Source: Lineus longissimus (lineage: Eukaryota > Nemertea > Pilidiophora > Heteronemertea > Lineidae). From it: a stretch of DNA of 64,000 nt. The number at the start of each line of letters is the position of its first letter. The stretch's first letter is position 1. The translations under genes were made by a program, and so were the position numbers. Of the stretch, positions 50,213-61,871 are shown one piece after another. The stretch is taken from positions 6,641,501 through 6,705,500 of the forward strand of contig NC_088310.1 in NCBI RefSeq assembly GCF_910592395.1, in the 5' to 3' direction. The notes beneath the pieces were generated by a model, which saw only the letters and a list, made by a program, of their open reading frames with translations, made no database searches and had not been told where the DNA came from.

Positions 50213-50617
50213 ATGTTGTTCACGTTAAAAGAGATAGTGAAGTGGCTTGGAATGACAGTATTCGAAATCTGGTTGCATCTTCTGTCAGTTTTCCTTTTCA
50301 CAATACTTGCTGTTCTCAAACATGAAGGAGCAGTGAATATAAGTTGGTGGTATGCATTCATTCCACTCTTCACCTGCGATGGACTTAATACGTACTTTTG
50401 TTTGATTGTGTTCATTCGGATGTTCAAGGAACAGGAATACAGACAAGCTGCTCTTCGGCTCCTTTCATCTTTGATGTGTGTGACTTTGATATTCGTCTTT
50501 AAGATTTTGTTGTGTCAGAAATTGGCAAAGCAAAATGAACTCAGCTATTCAGAGATACTGGCACCTATCTTTATTCTGCTGCAAGTTCTTGTTATCAAAG
50601 CGTGTCAGGTTCACTGA
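50213..50617 (+). CDS. TMEM203: transmembrane protein 203
   Basis: Single-exon frame of 134 residues that aligns along its length with vertebrate TMEM203 (136 residues, intronless): MLF-L-E-V-WLG at the start, SWW...F-P-F--DGLSTYF-like centre (here ISWWYAFIPLFTCDGLNTYF), ...LLCQKLA... and a C-terminal FILLQ-L-I-AC-V. Four hydrophobic membrane segments are evident. TMEM203 is an ER/lysosome-associated membrane protein linked to calcium-store regulation and STING signalling in mammals; the role here is by homology. The true start is the ATG at 50213; the frame extends upstream only through non-ATG codons. It lies 809 bp before GLO1, same strand. Confidence 0.93.
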   Translation: MLFTLKEIVKWLGMTVFEIWLHLLSVFLFTILAVLKHEGAVNISWWYAFIPLFTCDGLNTYFCLIVFIRMFKEQEYRQAALRLLSSLMCVTLIFVFKILLCQKLAKQNELSYSEILAPIFILLQVLVIKACQVH

Positions 50618-51425
50618 AGGAAACTGATCAATTTGCTGCAATATCCAAAAAGGTATCTTCAAGTACTGCAGTGCAGAGATACACAGTTCGTCAAGTTCAG
50701 CTGCAAAAACTTGGACATTAGATTATGATTTTGTAATATTGTTTTCTGTGTTTGTGCAAAAACCACCAGTTCAAAGTGTTTCCCAAAAAACTGCAATTGC
50801 AAACTTAAAGTTTGTCAAGTAGGCTAACACCTTGATAAAATGATTAGGGTCACTCCCGCCATGTATTTTTAACTTAAAATCAAGAGAAGCAGATTGAGAG
50901 AAGTTGAATTTTCTGTCGATAATAATCAATGTTGTAAACCTTCATACTTTAAAAACTGTTCTGTATATTTCTGAAGTCATATTAAATATACTTGAATATA
51001 ATAATGTCTGCGTGTTAATTTTGTGTGATGGTTGGCCTACATTGTACACTACAGTTGCAGCAGCAGACAATTACTGTAAACCCGGAAATATTTGCATGCC
51101 TTTTTCATGCCAATATCCACACTGTCAAGATTGTGTCCAAAATATTGATGTCTAGCAATTTTTGACACCCCCTGTATGCAGCAGTTCAAAATGTAGGTCA
51201 AATTTTCATGATGTACCTGCCACATTGTTTTATCAGAATTAAAATTGTTTTCATATTTCTGTATTTTAAGGTTTCAGTGACAAGAAAATTGTGGTAGTGT
51301 ATCTGATATATCTTTACAACAATAAGAAATCAACAGCAGATCACACCTTTGCACATATAAGTCTTTTGAAAAACTTATGCATAAATATTTTGTGGTACAT
51401 CTGTGCCCCTTCACAACCCATCAAC
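50618..51425 (+). other. TMEM203 3' UTR and GLO1 5' flank
   Basis: No coding exon seen. Lacks a clear AATAAA; ATTAAA variants (for example about 50982) may serve TMEM203. The GLO1 promoter should lie in the second half. Confidence 0.4.
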
Positions 51426-53853
51426 ATGGCACTGGCAGGAATCAGTCATGAAGAAGCAAAGGCATCTTGCGCCGAACCCGACGCTTCAACTAAAGTATCT
51501 AGATCTCATTTATGTTAACTTCAATTTTTGTGTAACGATGCCACATATTAACGATTAAAATATTGTGATTGCCTGTTTTAAATGAGCAAGTTTTGCCTAC
51601 CGTTCTTCCAACCTTGATTTGTTTACATCCTCAGGACACAATATCATGTACATTCGTTTTCCGGACGTTGTTTTTTATGTCTTATTTTCGGACAATCTGA
51701 TACAGCTTCTCTTCACAGGGACTTGTAATAGAATTTAACCTTTATTATTACATGTCGACCGACGTTGGCAGAGTTCAAACAATGTCACTACTCGATCTGA
51801 GTTGGACCCTAGTTTTAAGAAACTTTGAAATCACACTGTTGAAATCAATAGTCTCGGAGTTACTCAACGTCTTCACTGTGACTTGTTCAGAGTCATCCCT
51901 CAATGTGAAAACTTCTGTTCTGTTACCAAAAACTTATATGCATTTTTCAGGAATTCATATTCCAACAGACAATGTTTCGTATCAAAGACCCCAAGAAATC
52001 TCTAGATTTTTATACTCGTGTTTTGGGAATGAGGTAAGTTGTGAAAACCATTGAGATTGAAAATGAATCATTGTGCAGAATGATTTTCCAGTTGTGGTTA
52101 ATGAATGCTGGTAAATAAAACACTGATTTTAGGGCTGGTAACCGGCTGCTTCACTCCAGTTTTCGACGTTGTGAGACTCCTCCACAGCGCAAAATTTTTC
52201 TTCCAAGTTTTTATATATCGAATTTCTTTCTCAGTGGATATGATTAAATTCTTTCATCTGTTCACCAACTTTTATTTTTAGTGCAGTGAATGCCTGGGTG
52301 CGGTGTGCATCATTGACTCTGGACATCCATCTCTTGCAGGTTGTTGAAGAAGGTCGACTTTCCTGATATGAAGTTTTCACTTTTCTTCATGGGCTTTGTG
52401 GATGCCAACGAAATGCCCACAGATCATGATGAATGCATAAAGTGGTTGTTCCAGCAAAAAGCTACACTCGAGTTAACACAGTAAGTGTTTCAACAAGAAT
52501 CACTCATAATCACTAATAACCGACCATATTAACAGACCAAACCTGCCTTTTGGTTCTTACTTAAAAACATAAAACTTTTGGTTTGAGCTTAAAAAAATAC
52601 ATGTACATGTGATTTTTGATAAATTCCCACAGTTTTATTTAAGTTCAGAAGGTTGGTGGTGTTCCAACAACTGTACTCAAAAAATTAACACAAGCAGACG
52701 AAGTACTTTGTAAGAATCCATCATTGTTTGAATCTTTGGCAAATTTTCTTTTCACTCATTTGATCTGACGATGCCAAGGGACCAATACGTTGGCCTTCAT
52801 AATGTTATCTTACTTCTATTTCAGTAACTGGGGCACAGAAACTGATGAAAAGTTCAAGTGTCACAGTGGAAATATTGAACCTAAAGGCTTTGGTGTGTAT
52901 ACTACTACTACCCAAGTAACTTTTCTTGAAAAAACAGCTTGAAGTTGGTATCATCATTTTATGATAGTTGTTAGCTTTCAATAGTCCAATATAAAGTATA
53001 ATCTTCAGATATATTTGTTAAGGCCTTTTGTCTCATGACAATATCAACACCTCATGTTCCAATGTGTAAAATTGCGTCTAGGGAACACAATTTGTCTCTC
53101 AAGCAATAACTGTCAGCAATGTTTTTTGCCCAACAGAACTCCACCACTTGGTACTGAGCTGATCTCTTTCAAGAGATCAGCTCAGTACCAATACTGCTAA
53201 TGATTGACTATGATGCGATGTTCTATGAATGTTTAGCAAGTGATTAATTATTTTTGATTTTCAGGACATATTGGACTCAGCGTGCCAGATGTTGATGCGG
53301 CATGTAAACGATTTGAAGCTTTGGGAGTGGAATTTATTAAAAAGCCTGAAGATGGTGAGTTCCGATTCGACTCTTTGCCTACCAAACGTGGCCTGGAATG
53401 ACCAAAAATTCCCCTTGCTTTTATGCCAAACTTATTTTAGAACGAAATTTTGTTTCACTTTGCAAGGCATGACCAGTAAACAGACCCATTATGAGAGCAG
53501 TAGATCTTACATTATCACCAAGCTTGATTAACTGATTTATCTTCACGCTGATTTTGATTAGCCGATCACTTGCAGATCACAATTCGATACCCTTCCCCCA
53601 AGGGTCTGTAGGTGTCTTACTCGTTTGTTGGTTGATCCCACTATCCCAAGACATCACTAAATCTACAATCATGTAATACAATCATGTACCGGTAATACAC
53701 TCACTTAACGTCTGCTCTGTCTTAATTTTTTTAGTAATTCACGTCTTTGTTTAAGGTAAGATGAAGGGTCTTGCTTTCATTAAGGACCCAGATGGTTACT
53801 GGATTGAGATTCTGAACCCAGAAAAGATGTGCGCCATCATCAATAAGTGCTGA
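51426..53853 (+). CDS. GLO1: lactoylglutathione lyase (glyoxalase I)
   Basis: Isomerises the methylglyoxal-glutathione hemithioacetal to S-lactoylglutathione, the first step of methylglyoxal detoxification in the cytosol. Six exons (51426-51494, 51951-52033, 52340-52480, 52825-52892, 53265-53354, 53756-53853) give 182 residues against 184 in human. The fold is a two-module VOC protein: [20 protein letters not shown] in module 1, [18 protein letters not shown] and [18 protein letters not shown] in module 2. The metal ligands are all present: Gln29, Glu95 (LELTHNWG), His122 (GHIG) and Glu168 (WIEIL). The N-terminal MALAG...CAEPDASTK matches the vertebrate pre-domain segment. Exon 6 uses an AAG acceptor and itself begins GTAAG. 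Confidence 0.96.
53148..53191. repeat. perfect 21-bp-stem palindrome in GLO1 intron 4
   Basis: Positions 53148-53168 are exactly complementary to 53171-53191, with only TC between them. The pairing stops abruptly at both outer edges. Such a near-loopless perfect inverted repeat can extrude a cruciform and is unusually exact for an intron. Confidence 0.95.
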
Positions 53854-54505
53854 TCTTGTGTCGTTGTGCAGAGCAAATAGTTTGGGTTAGGGTTAGAGTG
53901 CAATCTATAGAGGCCTGTTTTCCATCCTTTGATAGAACCACATGGCTTTTCATCTGACTTATGGTCCACCTGATTGTATGGTATTGTTTTGAAGAATATG
54001 GAAATGAATGCCCGTAAAAATACGTAGTAACATGTCAAAACATTTTGTATCTGTAGAATTTGACCAAAGAATTTGGCCTCAGTTATCACAACAAAATAGT
54101 AAAAATGTATGGTAACATTGTTTTATTTAGAGTGATATTAATGTGCTATTGCTTGTTGAGATAATTCAAATTTGTGTTTGGTCTTTACACAACTAAACTA
54201 CCTTTGGATACCCCAGTTTCAAGCCGTGATTTCTAGTAGCTATGACTCTGAGTAGTAGTCCTACATTTAGCATGAGATTCTGTAATTCTCTTTGTCCAGT
54301 TTCTTAATTGTAGTTTTATATCCAACTACAAATCCAAAATTTTAACGTAACATATTTGTCCAAAAAAATTGACTGGCACTGAACTAAATCATGTCTTCCG
54401 TTTCCAAGGTACAATCAGTTGTTTCAAGCTCCTGCCTTTTGTTTGTGATCATTTGAGAGATCATTGCAAAAACATGTACCTTTGCCTTGAATTTATGTAC
54501 AGACG

Positions 54506-54511
54506 AATAAA
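54506..54511 (+). terminator. candidate poly(A) signal for GLO1
   Basis: AATAAA in gacgaataaacta, about 650 bp after the GLO1 stop codon. Confidence 0.5.
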
Positions 54512-54973
54512 CTATTTATCACAGTAATCCTGGTGTTCAGGTTCGGTTTTGTTTGTAGAAGGATGTTTTGAAATGCCAGTTCAGACTTCCGGAGAGCTGA
54601 CTGAAACTTTAAGCCTCTACCCCACACTACTACCTCTGATTATTTCCCATTGCTTGATGAATGATCAGGCAGGAGAGGTCAAAGCCATGAATTATGATCA
54701 TGCAAGAAACTCCCTGAGAAGATGGATGAAAGCCATGGTTAAACAGAAAACGATTGCCTTAACCTAGAATTTAAACAATCGTGTTTTTATGTGCTTAAGA
54801 AATCGGGATAAAGCGTGACAAAGGAACAATCGCGTTTTTTCATGTGGGCCCTGACCGCTAGAAGAGGGAGGAGGTCACCGATTGTTCAATATTCATCATC
54901 ATCAAATGAAGGTATCATGGTCCGAATTTGGACCTTTGCCTTATAGAATTTGAAGATGGAGTGTTCGACATGA

Positions 54974-55483
54974 CAATCAGTCCTAGGTCTAGATGATGAG
55001 ACAATGTCACAACCAGGTTCTGAAGCAATGCATGATCCCACCAACTTTTGTCCTGCATTCAAGACATAAGAAGAAAAGCTTAGCCAGGGAAGCCAAAAAA
55101 AGAAAAGGGTTTAGTCTCTGAAGATAATTATGCTATGTGTGCCTTTACTATTTTAGATAACTGGTTTATGGGATAAAGATTAGGATCTGATCTGTCTTCA
55201 GCACAGGGACTTTGATCAGGATTTGATCAATCAGTCCTAGATCTAGATGATGAGACAATGTCACAACCAGGTTCTGAAGCAATACATGATCCCACCAACT
55301 TTTGTCCTGCATTCAAGACGAGAAGAAAAGCTTAGCGGATGTATGGGAAGCCAAAAAAAGAAAAGGGTTTAGTCTCTGAAGATAATTATGCCATGTGTGC
55401 CTTTACTATTTTAGATATCTGGTACTGGTTTATGGGATATAGATTAGGATCTGATCTGTCTTCAGCACAGGGACTTTGATCAG
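54974..55483 (+). repeat. two-copy direct tandem duplication, period 254 bp
   Basis: The block beginning caatcagtcctaggtctaga at 54974 recurs at 55228 (caatcagtcctagatctaga). Both copies run through gaccattcaagac-like, gaagataattatg and cttcagcacagggactttga landmarks, differing by a few substitutions and small indels. No open frame spans it. Confidence 0.9.
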
Positions 55484-55841
55484 AACATCTCAACGACCTC
55501 CAGAGATCTGAACGCTCTAGAGGGACATAGATTAGTGGACCTGGTCAGTCTTTAGGGACTTTGAGGGTCTTCAGAGATATAGACTGGAACATTTTCTGAA
55601 GCCTTGCTGGGAAGAGGTCGCCACATGAGGTGACACAACCTCAAGTATTCTTCACAATGATATTTACCACGTGCAAGGCTGATGCCCACTATTGCACGAG
55701 GTTTGATATGAAGAACGGATCAATAAGCACAGAAGAACAACAAGTAGAGATTATCTTGTGAAATGACATTATTTATATTCAGAATCATACACGTCCAGAC
55801 AATAACGACACATAAACTCCCAAAGTCTTTTTGTCAAACAC

Positions 55842-55847
55842 TTTATT
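55842..55847 (-). terminator. candidate poly(A) signal for SNW1
   Basis: tttatt on the + strand reads AATAAA on the minus strand, about 440 bp past the SNW1 stop at 56290-56292. Confidence 0.5.
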
Positions 55848-56289
55848 TACTATTGTTCCAGTCAGATGCTTCTAAAATGTCCGACAACATGCATTCAGGA
55901 GTTTGACTCAAGTTTGATGGATAAAATATGTCATTAACCCACCCCTACTTCAAAATTCCCAGTCCTCTTTGAATCACAAGGACAAAAGTATTGGGTCAGA
56001 AACTCACTTTCTGTAGCAATGCATGACGAGAAAACACAATGGATGACTACATACGTAAAATGTTTGACATTCTGATGGACAACAGGGGCCGTTCTTACAT
56101 GTAATTCAAGACAAAGTCTCCTATTTCATGGAGCAATTGACAAAGTTGGGATTTGTCAAACAATCAATTTACAGGAGAAAGGGATGAGGAACTTTCACCT
56201 CTGTGTAAATATGCTTCAAGAATGTCCTCGGTTCTTCCAACAATTTCATGTCCAATAACAAAAGATGTCAGACGAGCACACGATTACGA

Positions 56290-59200
56290 TCACTCTCTTC
56301 GTTTGTGTTTATGGTCACGCGATCCCCTCGAATCCTCTGCAGGTCGCTTCTGAGCCTTTTTGGCTTCCGTCAAGAATTTATTCAAACCAAAAGGATCTTC
56401 CTCTTCATCTTGGACGAAATCTACCGGACCGTCAAGCCGACGTGTCCTGTCTGTGCCGGCAAACTCCTTATCCGGAACAAACCTGAAAAGGAGGATTGAG
56501 AACATGTAGAACTTTATTAGAGGGAAACAAGAGTGTATTAAGTCGCGTGATATGGCGTTCTTTCTGACTTGACTTCTGGCATCAGCAATCAGCGCAGTCC
56601 TAATCACAAGAACTTGATTGTGACAAACCCACCAATAGACATCAGACTTTCTACTATTGCCAGAATATAATGCAAATTAGGTCTACCGCTACCAACTTCA
56701 ACTATTTTCACCAGGTCAAATATGTTGTTCTCACCTTCGCGACTTCATTAATTTTTCAATATCATCTCCGTAAATATCTTTATCTGCTCCCTTTGAAGGT
56801 CTGTAGATATGACTGGCGACATCTTTGTCCTTTCTCCACGGCTGGTCGTAAACGTTGTAGGCATCTTCACTTCCAAAGCCGCTATCCATGCCCTGGAACA
56901 GATGGTAAAGGCATATGAAATAGAAGTTCCTTGAGGAATCGACGGAAATACCTACCATATTCTGCAGTATTACCTACAGAACCAGGTAAAATGTGGTTAC
57001 TGTTTTGACTTCCAAGAGAAACAGGCCTCTCCTTTATCAAATTCTCCCCTCACAAATATGCAGAAGTACCCTCAATATATGTTTGTAAAAATATCACTAT
57101 CAATGCAATCCATCTTGTTTTCTTCAATTTGGGGCAGAGGCCCAGTATGGCTTTTAGAATCACTGGGGATCTTTAAATTGTAGTTGAAACACAAAATATC
57201 ATCAGGATATACACCATCTGCCAAGAATGAGCCAAAGATGACATTGATTACCTTGCTCTGATTAAATAACCGCTGGTCATACTGTGCCTCCGATGACGCT
57301 GCCGCATTGTTAGGAAGACCTAACGCAATCTTCTCACTAACATCACGCTCTCGTTCCTTTTGAATTCTTGACCGCCGATCGGCACCAGCGTGTTGAAGAT
57401 TTCGATCTCGTTGTCTGTCTTTTTGTCTGTCTCGTCGCAGGTCGTCTCTTTCTTTTGCTTCATCGTCTTTGTCTGAAATAAACAGAGTTGCAACTGAGCA
57501 GACGACAAATTTTGAAAGTGTGTCACTTCAGCACACTCCAAAATGCACTGCTCAATAATATTTTTCAACCCTCTGACCTCTAACAATACATGGCAACTGG
57601 GAATATAACAGATATCACGTGATTGCACTACAGCTCCCGTTTCCTCCCAGTTTGCAGATTCCCACACCACTGACAACAATCTTGGCTTGAGGATACCTGC
57701 TTCCATGGCCAGCTCTTTTCATAAGAGCACTGAAATAAAGGCAACTTATCATCACTGCAGGAGGGACTGTCTAGCAAACTCTCTTGGAAGGGGAAGACCA
57801 AATGTTACAACAGCAAGGCTAGGGGATGTAAAACATACCCTCTCTCCTGATCCCAGCCCTTTCTTCCCTAGCTTTCTGAGCCAGCAGACGAAGCCCCTCC
57901 TCTTTCTTCTCCTTATCTCGCTGTGCCATTTTCTTTTCCATCTGCGCTCTCATCTCCACAGCCTCCCTGGCTTTTCTATCAGCAATGTAAAGAGATTCGG
58001 CTAACTTGGCAAAGTTCTCGTTGATGTGGACACCCTGGAGACCACGCCCATCTGCTGCTAACCGTTTATCAAGAGGAATAGTATAACCCTGAAAAAGATA
58101 AGAAGGGGATGTCAGTTTATTGATACAAGGAAACCAAAAAAATTATCGAACATTTCATAAGCAAATTTTTTTTCCAGAAGTGGTTACGTTGTGAATGTTT
58201 TCTTTTCTTCAGCTGTTATAGTAATTAATTCTGAAGATGCATGGAAAGGTAACACTAATCCTCTATCTTACCTTTGCATTTTTCCAATTGGAAATGCAAG
58301 GAGGAATCTTCCATTCCTGTTGTTCTTTTACTGTCACCTTCCTGTTGGGTGAATGCATGACTGGCGCTGGTGGAGACGGTGGACCTCTTGGAATCTTTTT
58401 GTTGGTCCTGAAAAAACAGCCCGGAATCATTTTAGAAACATCTGATAAAATTTATTCTTTAGGCAGAAGGATTGAAACTAAGGCCAAATTATCATATGAT
58501 ACAATACTGGGTATTTCAGCCAAAGGAACCAAACAACTTACTTGAATCTTGGTGGCTCCATTGGATCTTTCTGCGTCTCCACCATTCTGATGATTCGCTG
58601 CTTCGCCCCCGAGTTGAAGGCAAGGCCTTGTTGTGATGGAGTGTAGCGAATGTATTGTGCCGGAGCCTGTTTCTCAGCTGCTCTCACGGGCATTGCTGCA
58701 GATATCTTTCCCTGCACGAGCTTCTCGAGTGCAAGTCGAGTTTTCTCTGTGGTCTGTAAGAATAATTGTATTCAAACATAATGCAAAACCAACGTTCTAT
58801 TCATAAATGGTGTCTTGAACTTTTCAAGTCATCAGCCTGCTCAAATATCCACAAGTCTCGACATCATCATTCATCGGAGGTTGACTGGTAGCCCAAAACA
58901 ATTGGCTTGGTGATACTTTCAGGGGAATGCTCACAATGTACCTTCACAGCCCTTGCATAAGGCTTGGTATTGACAACACAGAGAGAGTGCCGTGGCTTGC
59001 AGAATACAGATATTTTCACCTCAAGAAATGAGATGGTGAATTTGTCGGCGAGGTGGTCTAGAACTTACATCCTGTATGTCTTCCTCTGTGGGCTTCTGTA
59101 AGTCTGGATCATCATGGTCCATAGGCTTGGGCACGAGGTCTTGGAACTTGGAATGGACCACCTAAAAGAAGATTGTGACTGTGATTAACACAGTTAACAC

Positions 59201-60565
59201 TCCTTGGGACCAAAACAATAGGAATACAATGGCATCACTGCACTAAAATGATAGGATTACATTGGCGAGATTATGCATTGACATATTCTCGCCAACTTTT
59301 TCCCCACAACCGCCGTACCTGGTCAAGAAGCTAACTTAAATTTTATGGCAATGGGTTTCAAACTTGTACTGGAAACACAAAGACTTCAGCCACATTGAAA
59401 TGCTCACCTTATCTTTAGCATGGCCTTGTCTGGCAATGGCATCATACTTGACTTTCCCCGTTTCGTCTAGCTGCACTGCTAGTGCATTTGAAGTGGTCTT
59501 TTTCTGTCCCATTCCAAGTGGGTATTGGGCAACATGGATTTCTGGGAAAGCACCACCATCTCCAAAATCCTGGAAAAATATTTGTTTATAACCCAATGGA
59601 ACAGAAAACTGAAATTGAAAACCTTGGTTATGGGTACATTCAAATTTTAAGGACAGACTGAGGACAACTTTGGTAATTTCACTGGGTTGCTTTACTCATA
59701 CTGATTATTCTCACTCTCACCTCCTGTGATCGAGGCACCCATCCTTTCCTGTGACCATAAGGAGGCGCTGTCCTCCGTCCAATGACCTGGTTGGCACCCT
59801 GATGTCTGAATGCCAGTTCACGTTCTTCATCTTCACGGTCAAATACTCTCTGGCTAGGAGCAGGCAATATACTTCAAAAGAAAAATTATATAAATATAAG
59901 TCAGCTAGCCTTCTGATGTGTTCCGAGTGTGCGAATTTGATTTGTCTGGGCTCTGAACTGATTCGTCATCTAATTCTTCGAAAAGGCCTACCCAGCTTAT
60001 CGGTAGTTGATTTATGAAAATAGCAAATATATGAAATGCCGAATACCATGCGGTGTGCCTGAGACCGAGTCTGAGTGGGTCAAAAATAGGCCTTGATTGA
60101 TAGCCTCACCCTGAGGACCCGCCGAGGCTGATCTCTCGGAGTAGTGACATTGACATCACATAGACTAGAGAGGCACACAAATTGGTGCGAAGAGGCCAAT
60201 AGTCAGATAGTGGCATCAACAAAGGCTTGGCATGTTTTGCTCACTGGAGTCATTTTGGCAGAGAGATGCATAACATTAACAATGCCAGTGGCCAATGCAC
60301 TATAGCACTATGAATGTACATGCATGCATGTGCTGCATGTATTAGGCCTACATGTATGTATGATGTAGTATGACTGAAGAAAAAAACAAGGAACATTTTT
60401 GCGAATCAATTACAAAGAAGTCAAGCGTTGCATTATTACTAATTTCGACCATATATCGAGATAAGGTAATGAACATAATGTGTAAAAAGGTAGATGATAA
60501 TCAAAGTGATAAATCGGTTGGTAAAATCGTTTTTAGAGAGAGTTTACGTACCCAGATAACGCCAT
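56290..60565 (-). CDS. SNW1: SNW domain-containing protein 1 (SKIP / Prp45 family)
   Basis: Spliceosome component and transcription co-regulator in the nucleus. Ten exons (60552-60565, 59721-59871, 59408-59569, 59069-59161, 58542-58753, 58272-58407, 57839-58088, 57252-57472, 56735-56892, 56290-56482) join to 529 residues, close to human 536. The order of conserved blocks matches the family: LPAPSQ near the N-terminus, APPYGHRKGWVPR, DFGDGGAFPEIHVAQYP, YDAIARQGHAKDK, the SNW signature CISNWKNAKG (SNW at about 250-252), an Arg/Glu/Lys-rich helical stretch, then GMDSGFGSEDAYNVYDQPW, IYRPSK and RFVPDKEFAGTDR with a basic tail. The start exon supplies only MALSG, as in vertebrates (MALT). It shares a 379-bp bidirectional promoter with FAM177A1. 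Confidence 0.96.
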
Positions 60566-60944
60566 TTTCGCTGTTTCGAATCTCCGCGCAGTGAGCTGTC
60601 GTAAAACTTGGCTTCAACTCTGTTGCCATCTGGTTATTTGACCGTACGAATACTACTAAATGTTAAATGTCTCAAATATAGTTCTTATATTTCTTACTTA
60701 AATTTCATCAAAGTACAGAGATTATCCTGTTCAAAAGCATACAAAGAACAAATATAATTAAAAATTAGTTATTCATGAGTATCTATAAGGCAAAAATAAA
60801 TATTTAGGAAATTATTATTTGCCAACATTTTCGCCCTTTTTGTACGATTTCGCCCAAGATGGCGGTAGCTTCATCAGAGATATTACAGACTTTCGACGGC
60901 TGGACAGTACGTTCGCGCAAAAGAGAAAATGTTACAGCATCAAA
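60566..60944. promoter_or_regulatory. bidirectional promoter between SNW1 and FAM177A1
   Basis: The start codons of two divergent genes are 379 bp apart. AAGATGGCGG at 60856-60865 matches the YY1 core found near start sites of many housekeeping genes, and both start codons sit in AAAATGGCG-type contexts (60941-60950 on +, 60560-60568 on minus). No TATA box is apparent. Binding is inference. Confidence 0.6.
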
Positions 60945-61871
60945 ATGGCGTCTGAACTTTCACGGGCTGCTTTTGCACAGAATATATTGCCTCCCTCAGA
61001 CCCTATCCCGGGTAATATCTCCCAGGTAATTAGCTCAAGTTTGAGTTTAGGTATTGATTATCAACTCTGTTTCTTGAAATGCCTGCAATTCGTCTTGAAA
61101 ATTGTCGAAAAGTCGGGTCGGGTTTTTGATTGTCCGAAAATAAGTAAATTTTATACGGGGTTTTATATTTTTAACCATTTGTCGGACTGATCTGATAGTA
61201 AAAATATGCAATTTTAGCTTATGTTGTACGCCGCATTCACATACAACATACGGTTACAATCTACATTCCCAGATAGGAAATCGTGTATCCTAGTTAAGTG
61301 TTAGTGTTACGCTATATCAGAATGTCAAATAAATGTGCTACTAGTACTATGCTGCCTATTGAGACTGCGTACTGCATGGTGGTCTGGTAATGACAATGGT
61401 ATGACTCGTGAGAGTATGATACATTTACAACATATTTTGTAGGTTTCTCCGGAAGATGTTTACACAACTGTACCATTGGAAGAGGCAGTATCAAGCGATG
61501 GGAAAAAAAGGAAAATACCTCGTCGAATACTGCATTTTAGTGATGGCACATTGGAAGAGTATTCAACTGATGAAGAGGAAGAGGAAGAATTACCCCCACT
61601 TGTTGATCCTGTAAGTGGCGGTGACAATAGTGTTCGAAAAATTCCAAATCAGTCACGTGCACTTTAATCATAATCAGTTGGGTACTACCTGGTCTTCCTC
61701 TGTCTCTGATTTTGTACAAAAGCAAAGATAAATGAACTACAACTTCTACAAGTAATGTCAGAGTCATACACTAGATATATTTTGCACTTGCAGTGAAATT
61801 GGAAATAGTCTATATCTTCCATTTGCTTTGCAGATCATCTCAAACTAATTTTTCATTTCAGAAAACTTTGA
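60859..61871 (+). other. overlapping upstream open frame in the FAM177A1 transcript
   Basis: An ATG at 60859 with an optimal context (A at -3, G at +4) opens a frame shifted by one base relative to FAM177A1. Read across the same splice sites (60859-61025, 61443-61610, 61862-61871) it stays open for 114 codons, overlapping the first 85 or so codons of the main frame. It has no recognisable domain. Whether it is in the mRNA depends on where transcription starts. Confidence 0.4.

Larger units (their letters stand above)
53854..56289. other. convergent intergenic region between GLO1 and SNW1
   Basis: Contains the GLO1 3' UTR (AATAAA at 54506-54511) and the SNW1 3' UTR (minus-strand AATAAA at 55842-55847). 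Between them is a direct tandem duplication of about 254 bp (54974-55483). No coding exon recognised. Confidence 0.5.

Noticed and set aside
54549-54767. 72-codon + strand frame after GLO1
   Set aside because: No domain, lies just past a plausible GLO1 poly(A) signal, and no supporting exons.
60819-60944. 42-residue N-terminal extension of FAM177A1
   Set aside because: It begins at TTG and no in-frame ATG lies before MASELSRAAF.
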